From positions 2,108,001-2,172,000 of the forward strand of contig OZ244895.1 in assembly GCA_965221555.1 (NCBI GenBank): a stretch of DNA of 64,000 nucleotides, given 5' to 3'. This document shows positions 62,601-64,000 of the stretch, one piece after another (the first letter of the stretch is position 1; the number at the start of each line of letters is the position of its first letter). The position numbers and the translations under genes are program-made. The notes below the pieces were generated by a model. That model searched no databases, had not been told where the DNA came from, and saw only the letters and a list, made by a program, of their open reading frames with translations. This DNA is from JAJEAD01 sp965221555. Its GTDB lineage: Bacteria > Pseudomonadota > Gammaproteobacteria > HK1.

Positions 62601-63515
62601 CGATGCGATGACCGTGAAGGTCGCGGCGGCGCCCTCGGTGACGGATACGGCGCCCTCGGTAATGCGCACCGTCGGCCGGGGGGTGGCTGACTCCTCGTCC
62701 GAATCGTCGCCATCGCCGCCAGCGCTGACCGCACGTACCTTGAACGTGTACGTCGTGTCGTTGGTGAGGCCGGTCACCACCTTGCCGGTGATGGACTTGG
62801 ATGCGCTGCCGCTTATGTCGTTCCAGGCGCCGTAGGTGCTGCCGACCGTCTTGTAGGCGTACTGCCACTTCTGGATCGGGTATACCCCACCGTGGACGAT
62901 CGATGCCGCCAGCGTGACCCTCTGGTCGCCGGCGGTCACCGACAGGCTCACCGGTTTGCCAGGATTGGGGCGGGGTGTGCCGCTCGCCACAGGACCGTTC
63001 CCGTACGGGCTATGACCGCTTAGGGATTCGCAGGTCCGCGAATAGATGGCCACATAGGTGTCGTACTGGACGTCATCGAGCGTCACACCGATCTCGCCCG
63101 GATTTGTCCCGTTGGTCGACTCATTGATGGTGTCGCGCTTGGACGTGACCGAGTTCCCGGGGAAGTAGAAATACTGATAGGTCCCGGAATCGGCAGTATT
63201 GGGGTTGGCCTCCGTAGTGTGCGTCTTCCAAGTACTTACGGTGCTCTTCTTGTAGTAGAGGAGATAGGCGGCGATGTCGCCGCAGACCGATCCGCCCAGG
63301 CTCCAGCTCCAGACGATATCGAGGTCGCCCCCATTGGACCCCGGTCCCACGCTGTCTATCGTCGGACCGGGCGGCGTAATTATCTGCGCGGTCGCCGTCT
63401 GCCCGAGCGCCAGCAATGCGAGGAGGACCCCACCCAGCACCTGGCGCACAGTCGAGAACGCGCGGTGGGCGCCGGCGCGCGTATCGTGCCTCCGAGCGGA
63501 ATTGGCGGTGGTCAT
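44646..63515 (-). CDS. giant secreted repeat protein: signal peptide, FN3-like domains, about 49 Calx-beta-like repeats, C-terminal outer-membrane beta-barrel
   Basis: One uninterrupted reading frame of 6,289 residues. I start it at ATG 63515, which has GAAGG just upstream; a longer reading adds 39 residues before a signal peptide. The signal is MTTANSARRHDTRAG followed by VLGGVLLALLALGQTATAQ. Two fibronectin-III-like domains follow (residues about 50-260, LTNDTTYTFKVRAVS). Then come some 49 repeats of 105-117 residues with PVVSI, ITEGATATFTL, TVTIAA, DEVDGSITATV and TVDSTANTATVTVADNE blocks, a Calx-beta-like pattern with acidic motifs suggesting calcium binding. The final 450 or so residues form an autotransporter-like barrel that ends DLDLNLGF, with a terminal Phe as in outer-membrane proteins. 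An adhesin or surface-layer role is likely (inference). No frameshift is evident. Confidence 0.88.
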   Translation of the reverse strand: MTTANSARRHDTRAGAHRAFSTVRQVLGGVLLALLALGQTATAQIITPPGPTIDSVGPGSNGGDLDIVWSWSLGGSVCGDIAAYLLYYKKSTVSTWKTHTTEANPNTADSGTYQYFYFPGNSVTSKRDTINESTNGTNPGEIGVTLDDVQYDTYVAIYSRTCESLSGHSPYGNGPVASGTPRPNPGKPVSLSVTAGDQRVTLAASIVHGGVYPIQKWQYAYKTVGSTYGAWNDISGSASKSITGKVVTGLTNDTTYTFKVRAVSAGGDGDDSDEESATPRPTVRITEGAVSVTEGAAATFTVIASTAPTTDRIVNVNVTDSGDFAASGQTGTRTVTITAGNTTETFTVATVNDTVDEEHGTLTATVQPGTNYFVHTSADSATVAVNDDDPPEVSITAGTSPVTEGAAATFTLTATTAPTADLTVNLDVTQSGNFALSGQIGTRTATIAAGQTSGTLTVTTNDDQVDEVNGSITATVQNGTDYTVDSTANTATVTVNDNELPVVSIVADTSPVTEGTPATFTITATTAPTDHLDVTVNVTDSGNFADSGQAGSRTATIGAGTTSITLTVGTVDDSVDEVDGTLTATIQTGTDYAVSQSAGSATVTVADNEPPVVSIAAVAPTSITEGATATFRLTATTAPTTAITVNVNVTDSGNFADSGQAGTRTATIAAGATTATLTVTTDNDTVDEVNGTLTATVGTGTGYTVDSSADTATVNVADDELPVVSITASPTSITEGANATFTLTATTAPTSAITVNVAVTQNGDFAGNNQTGARTVTIAANATTATLTVATVDDSVDENNGSITATVGNGTGYTVDSSNNTATVNVADDELPVVSITASPTSITEGANATFTLTTTTAPTSAITVNVAVTQNGDFAGNNQTGARTVTIAANATTATLTVATVDDSVDENNGSITATVGNGTGYTVNSSANTATVNVADNEPPVVSIAIAAADPTSITEGATATFTLTTTTAPTSDLDVNVNVSQSGEFAGNNQTGDRTVTIAATTNSVTFTVATVDDSVDEVDGSITATVKADTGTDPDYTVDSTANTATVTVADNEPPVVSIAIAAADPTSITEGATATFTLTTTTAPTSDLDVNVNVSQSGDFAASSDTGDRTVTIAATTNSVTFTVATVNDSVDEVDGSITATVKADTGTDPDYTVDSTANTATVTVADNEPPVVSIAIAAADPTSITEGATATFTLTTTTAPTSDLNVNVNVSQSGDFAASSDTGDRTVTIAATTNSVTFTVATVDDSVDEVDGSITATVKADTGTDPDYTVDSTNHTATVTVADNEPPVVSIAIAATDPTSITEGATATFTLTTTTAPTSDLDVNVNVSQSGDFADSSDTGDRTVTIAATTNSVTFTVATVNDSVDEVDGSITATVKADTGTDPDYTVDSTNHTATVTVADNEPPVVSIAIAAADPTSITEGATATFTLTTTTAPTSDLDVNVNVSQSGDFADSSDTGDRTVTIAATTNSVTFTVATVNDSVDEVDGSITATVKADTGTDPDYTVDNTANTATVTVADNEAPVVSITASPTSITEGANATFTLTTTTAPTSDLDVNVNVSQSGDFADSSDTGDRTVTIAATTNSVTFTVATVNDSVDEVDGSITATVKADTGTDPDYTVDNTANTATVTVVDNEAPVVSITASPTSITEGANATFTLTTTTAPTSDLDVNVNVSQSGDFADSSDTGDRTVTIAATTNSVTFTVATVNDSVDEVDGSITATVKADTGTDPDYTVDNTNHTATVTVADNEAPVVSITASPTSITEGANATFTLTTTTAPTSDLDVNVNVSQSGDFAGNNQTGDRTVTIAATTNSVTFTVATVNDSVDEVDGTITATVKADTGTDPDYTVDSTNHTATVTVADNEPPVVSIAAADPTSITEGGTATFTLTTTTAPTSDLTVNVTVTDSGKFANDGQAGERTATIAAGKTSGTLTVTTDNDDADEVDGTITATVKADTGTDPDYTVDSTNHTATVTVADNELPVVSIAIAATDPTSITEGQTATFTLTTTTAPTLGITVKVNVTDSGNFANLGQTGERTVIIGAGKTTGTLTVSTFNDTVDEDDGTITATVGIGTGYTVDTTANTAKVDVADDEPPVVSIAIAATDPTSITEGQTATFTLNTTTAPTSDLDVNVNVSQSGEFADSSEIGDRTVTINANTKSVTFTVATVDDNVDEVDGSITATVKADTGTDPDYTVDTTANTAKVDVADNDVPVVSIAIAAADPTSITEGATATFTLSVSPAPAVQTTVNVSVTDSGNFAGNNQTGTRTVTIAANATTATLTVTTVDDSADEVDGSITATLGTGTGYTVHSTDNTATVTVADNDVPVVSIAAADPTSITEGANATFNLSVSPAPAVQTTVNLTVTDSGNFAGNNQTGTRTVTIAANATTATLTVTTVDDSADEVDGSITATLGTGTGYTVHSTDNTATVTVADNDVPVVSIAAADPTSITEGGTATFNLSVSPAPAVQTTVNVSVADSGDFATSGQAGTRTVTIAANANTATLTVTTDNDGVDEVDGSITATVKADTGTDPDYTVDNTNHTATVTVADNEAPVVSITASPTSITEGANATFTLTTTTAPTSDLDVNVNVSQSGDFADSSDTGDRTVTIAANATTATFTVATVNDSVDEVDGSITATVKADTGTDPDYTVDNTNHTATVTVTDNEAPVVSITASPTSITEGADATFTLTTTTAPTSDLDVNINVSQSGDFADSSDTGDRTVTIAATTNSVTFTVATDNDSVDEVDGSITATVKADTGTDPDYTVDSTNHTATVTVADNEAPVVSITASPTSITEGANATFTLTTTTAPTSDLDVNVNVSQSGDFADSSDTGDRTVTIAATTNSVTFTVATVNDSVDEVDGSITATVKADTGTDPDYTVDSTNHTATVTVADNEAPVVSITASPTSITEGANATFTLTTTTAPTSDLDVNVNVSQSGDFADSSDTGDRTVTIAATTNSVTFTVATDNDSVDEVDGSITATVKADTGTDPDYTVDNTNHTATVTVADNEAPVVSITASSTSITEGANATFTLTTTTAPTSDLDVNVNVSQSGDFAASSDTGDRTVTIAATTNSVTFTVATVNDSVDEVDGSITATVKADTGTDPDYTVDSTNHTATVTVADNEAPVVSITASPTSITEGANATFTLTTTTAPTSDLDVNVNVSQSGDFAASSDTGDRTVTIAATTNSVTFTVATVNDSVDEVDGSITATVKADTGTDPDYTVDSTNHTATVTVADNEPPVVSIAASPTSITEGANATFTLTTTTAPTSDLDVNVNVSQSGDVAASSDTGDRTVTIAATTNSVTFTVATVNDSVDEVDGSITATVKADTGTDPDYTVDNTNHTATVTVADNEPPVVSIAAADPTSITEGATATFTLTTTTAPTSDLTVNLTVTDSGKFANDGQAGERTATIAAGKTSGTLTVTTDNDDADEVDGTITATVKADTGTDPDYTVDNTNHTATVTVADNEPPVVSIAAADPTSITEGGTATFTLTTTTAPTSDLTVKVTVTDSGRFANDGQAGERTATIAAGKTSGTLTVTTDNDDADEVDGTITATVKADTGTDPDYTVDSTNHTATVTVADNELPVVSIAIAATDPTSITEGQTATFTLTTTTAPTLGITVKVNVTDSGNFANLGQTGERTVIIGAGKTTGTLTVSTFNDTVDEDDGTITATVGNGTGYTVDTTANTAKVDVADNEPPVVSIAAADPTSITEGGTATFTLTTTTAPTADLDVNVSVTDSGDFATSGQAGDRTVTIKTNTKSVTFTVATVDDSADEVDGTITATVKADTGTDPDYTVDSTANTATVAVADNDVPVVSIAAGTSPITEGANATFNLSVSPAPAVQTTVNLTVTDSGNFAGNNQTGTRTVTIAANATTATLTVTTVDDSADEVDGTITATVGTGTGYTVHSTDNTATVTVADNDVPVVSIAAGTSPITEGANATFNLSVSPAPAVQTTVNLTVTDSGNFAGNNQTGTRTVTIAANATTATLTVTTVDDGADEVDGTITATLGTGTGYTVHSTDNTATVTVADNDVPVVSIAAGTSPITEGANATFNLSVSPAPAVQTTVNLTVTDSGNFAGNNQTGTRTVTIAANATTATLTVTTVDDGADEVDGTITATLGTGTGYTVHSTDNTATVTVADNDVPVVSIAAGTSPITEGANATFNLSVSPAPAVQTTVNLTVTDSGNFAGNNQTGTRTVTIAANATTATLTVTTVDDSADEVDGTITATLGTGTGYTVHSTDNTATVTVADNDVPVVSIAAADPTSITEGANATFNLSVSPAPAVQTTVNLTVTDSGNFAGNNQTGTRTVTIAANATTATLTVTTVDDGADEVDGTITATLGTGTGYTVHSTDNTATVTVADNDVPVVSIAAGTSPITEGANATFNLSVSPAPAVQTTVNLTVTDSGNFAGNNQTGTRTVTIAANATTATLTVTTVDDGADEVDGTITATLGTGTGYTVHSTDNTATVTVADNDVPVVSIAAGTSPITEGANATFNLSVSPAPAVQTTVNLTVTDSGNFAGNNQTGTRTVTIAANATTATLTVTTVDDGADEVDGTITATLGTGTGYTVHSTDNTATVTVADNDVPVVSIAAADPTSITEGANATFNLSVSPAPAVQTTVNVSVADSGDFATSGQAGTRTVTIAANATTATLTVTTDNDDADEVDGTLTATVGTGTGYTVHSTDNTATVTVADNDVPVVSIAAADPTSITEGATATFNLSVSPAPAVQTTVNVSVADSGDFATSGQAGTRTVTIAAGATTAILTVTTVDDSADEVDGTLTATLGTGTGYTVHSTDNTATVTVADNDVPAVSIAAGTSPITEGGTATFTLTASPAPAVDITVNLTVTQSGDFADSGEIGERTVTIAADATTATFTVATVDDGADEVDGSITATVEADTGTDTGYTVDSSADTATVDVADDEPPVVSIAADTSPVTEGTDATFTLTTTTAPEADLDVKVTVTQSGDFAGNNQTGERTVTIAAGATTGTLTVATDNDDVDEVDGSITATVETGADYTISSEAGAATVDVADDEPPVVSITADTTAIDEDTDATFTLTTTTAPESDLDVNVTVTESGSFADSDQTGSRTVTIAAGATTATLTVTTDDDNVDELDGAITATVETGADYTVDGDANTATVAVADNDVPVVSIAADTSPVTEGTDVTFTLSVSPAPAVDLSVNLTVAEGGDFTARGQLGERSVAIAAGATTATLTVATVDDETDEPGGTVAVALGAGTDYVVNNEASTATVTVNDNDDPASPDIPVVSIAADTSPVTEGTAATFTLTASPAPASDLSVNLAITDSGDFADSGETGERTVTIPAGATTATLTVATVDDEFNEVDGGITASLAAGAGYSVHNTDHSATVTVADNDAPVVRIAADASPITEGTDATFTLSVSPAPASDLDVNLSVTDSGDFADSGETGERTVTIAAGATAATLTVATVDDETDESHGTLSAALAAGTGYLVDSVAGTATLTVNDNDDPSDPDTPVVRIAAGASPVTEGADATFTLSASPAPTTDLSVSLTVTDSGDFAGSDQTGERTVTIPAGATTATLTVATVDDAVDESYGTLIATLSAGSGYSMHNTDYTAAVTVNDNDDPANPDTPVVSIAAGASPVTEGTDATFTLSVSPAPTSALSVNLTVADSGRFADSGQLGARTVTIPAGATTATLTVATVDDAVDESYGTLSAALASGSGYSVHNTDYIASVTVNDNDDPANPDTPVLHIAADTSPITEGADATFTLSASPAPASDLSVNLTVIDSGDFADSGQTGARTVTVPAGATTATFSVATVDDEVEEANGTLSAALAAGNGYSVHNTDYIDTITVNDNDGGSVGPAPPEGADAAKAALAEIARATLMGATEVIGRRFDETRGGSELTLAGWRVGGAGQVQGDALNRLRGSDPWEPRDDYQSHALDDATLLRGSAFALSLGGDRLGTGPELTFWGRGEGRHFESRVDGVLHEGSHAALWLGADARLRERLMTGLAVSGSRGEVRYQLDGGENKVETVLNSLWPYYRLETPGSGVVGLMLGAGLGEAEHRGPDGQKTRADLDMLAGAFEVRWPVARQGDFTLSGIGDGGVVRMTTDGEAGTTLADLDVSVWRLRGGVEARHQGLAMAGLTLAPRGSLALRLDGGDGVTGQGLEFASGVSLSTPGGRFALDAQAHWLALHSAEDTKMWGASVEARLAPEAGGRGLSFSLGPRLGARRDTGLASESVFGEDHLAPLDAASPSLSARAGYGFTGRSGLLTPFAEFHAGEDASRRLGLGMEYVISKGLDIRLAGQRYASEGTDPAYRIDLDLNLGF
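46055..62685 (-). repeat. tandem coding repeat array, about 49 units of 315-351 bp
   Basis: DNA-level tandem repeats encoding the Calx-beta-like modules. Unit size shifts by subtype: seven near-identical consecutive units of about 330 bp lie from 49840 to about 52150; 342-bp units run from 53533 to about 55930 and again from 57979; 351-bp units run from about 59005 to 60750. The outer units are more diverged. A larger duplication is visible at an offset of 4,791 bp (52498 and 57289). Confidence 0.85.
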
Positions 63516-63891
63516 GACCTTCAAGGTGTCGGCGCCGATTTCCCTGGTTCCATGAGCCCGAGGGTGCGGAGGGTGGTGTTCAGGTCGCTTCGCTCTTCGC
63601 AGGGTAGATAGCGCCCCTGCCGATTTGAACAATGCACTGATGCTCCCGCGACCACTACCGCATCCGTCAGGATGGGAACTCTACAATACGAAACTACATC
63701 ATCGAATTACGGAGAGAACCACGGATTTGACTCGAAGTAAAGCGAGGGCCGAGTCCCCGGCTGGGGGCAGCTAAGCGCCGACGCGGTCAATCGATGGGAG
63801 ACTACAGCGAATCGGTGTCGGGGAACACCTTTTGCGCTCTCCTCCCTGGTCCCCCACCGCATGGGGGCGGGGCGCCGGCGGCCGGCTGGCG
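63516..63891. other. 376-bp gap between the giant gene and the methyltransferase gene
   Basis: No gene is seen. It should hold the promoter of the giant protein gene. A 6-bp hairpin, CCCCCA..TGGGGG at 63851-63867, lies 24 bp past the methyltransferase stop and may be a weak terminator, without a T-tract. Confidence 0.4.
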
Positions 63892-64000
63892 TCAGGCCCC
63901 CAATCGGGTGGGTAGCTGCCCTTCGAGCGCGCGGATGTGGTCTAGCCCCATGCCGCAGCAGCCGCCGATGATCTGCACGCCGTCTTCGACCCAGCGTTTC
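63892..64000 (-). CDS. homocysteine S-methyltransferase family protein, C-terminal end (cut by window edge)
   Basis: Only the last 36 residues are visible. They read RWVEDGVQIIGGCCGMGLDH, then IRALEGQLPTRLGA and stop. GGCCG is the zinc-binding motif of the homocysteine S-methyltransferase family, which uses S-methylmethionine, betaine or other methyl donors. Together with the Rieske and flavoprotein genes that act on methylated amines, a betaine-type donor is possible, but the donor-determining part is missing. Confidence 0.75.
   Translation of the reverse strand, partial: KRWVEDGVQIIGGCCGMGLDHIRALEGQLPTRLGA

Noticed and set aside
46055..62685. Regular tandem repeats that might suggest a CRISPR array
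   Set aside because: Units are 315-351 bp, contiguous, without spacers and coding for protein modules. No cas genes are present.

Overview
The window is GC-rich, gene-dense bacterial chromosome. A proteobacterium is most likely: Gram-negative features include an outer-membrane autotransporter-type barrel ending in Phe, Tat-exported binding proteins, a DUF1127 protein and a GcvA-like LysR regulator. Nothing here (no rRNA, no phylogenetic marker) fixes the lineage. No phage, plasmid or CRISPR locus is visible. Most genes salvage nitrogen or carbon from small amines, amides, betaines and guanidino-type compounds.

Layout. (a) 1-12.7 kb: an M24 peptidase (cut by the left edge), an isopenicillin-N-synthase-like oxygenase, a DUF1330 protein, a lone DUF1989 protein, two PLP aminotransferases, and a dimethylglycine/sarcosine-dehydrogenase-type flavoprotein divergent from a Rieske oxygenase, an arrangement suited to stepwise N-demethylation of a betaine. 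A DUF427 protein, a TauD-like dioxygenase and a glutathione transferase follow. (b) 12.7-19 kb: a five-gene urea/amide-type ABC importer (Tat-exported binding protein, two permeases, two ATPases) followed by a formamidase/acetamidase. (c) 19-22.6 kb, convergent with it: a tight four-gene operon of a HypB-like GTPase, a HypA-like nickel chaperone, an intact ureohydrolase and a second ureohydrolase that has lost most metal ligands. Dedicated HypA/HypB copies next to an arginase-family enzyme are the hallmark of nickel-dependent guanidine hydrolase. The degenerate partner is the most unusual element of the window. (d) 22.6-30.6 kb: a spermidine/putrescine-type ABC importer, a glutamine-synthetase-like ligase, an AllG-like DUF1116 protein and a LysR regulator. 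(e) 31-36.4 kb: two more aminotransferases, a second type of 2-oxoglutarate oxygenase and a small DUF1127 protein.

(f) 36.5-42.7 kb, minus strand: selenocysteine machinery, namely selB, a selenocysteine tRNA (anticodon UCA), an amidohydrolase, and selD fused to an FAD/NAD oxidoreductase domain. selA is not in the window. (g) 42.9-44.6 kb: an IlvD/Edd-type sugar-acid dehydratase with the cluster cysteines of L-arabinonate dehydratase. (h) 44.6-63.5 kb: one gene of about 18.9 kb encoding a 6,289-residue secreted protein with FN3-like domains, about 49 tandem Calx-beta-like repeats and a C-terminal beta-barrel. (i) At the right edge is the C-terminus of a homocysteine S-methyltransferase.

Four copies of a non-coding repeat with terminal inverted repeats (two of about 295 bp, two shortened) lie between genes at 10.2, 11.7, 31.0 and 35.6 kb. 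They form two head-to-head pairs, each enclosing a 2-oxoglutarate oxygenase gene.

How the parts may work together (inference): importers bring in amides, polyamine-like cations or guanidino compounds. The formamidase and ureohydrolase release ammonia or urea, the ligase and aminotransferases move the nitrogen on, and the Rieske/flavoprotein pair strips methyl groups from betaines, with the edge homocysteine methyltransferase as a possible methyl acceptor.
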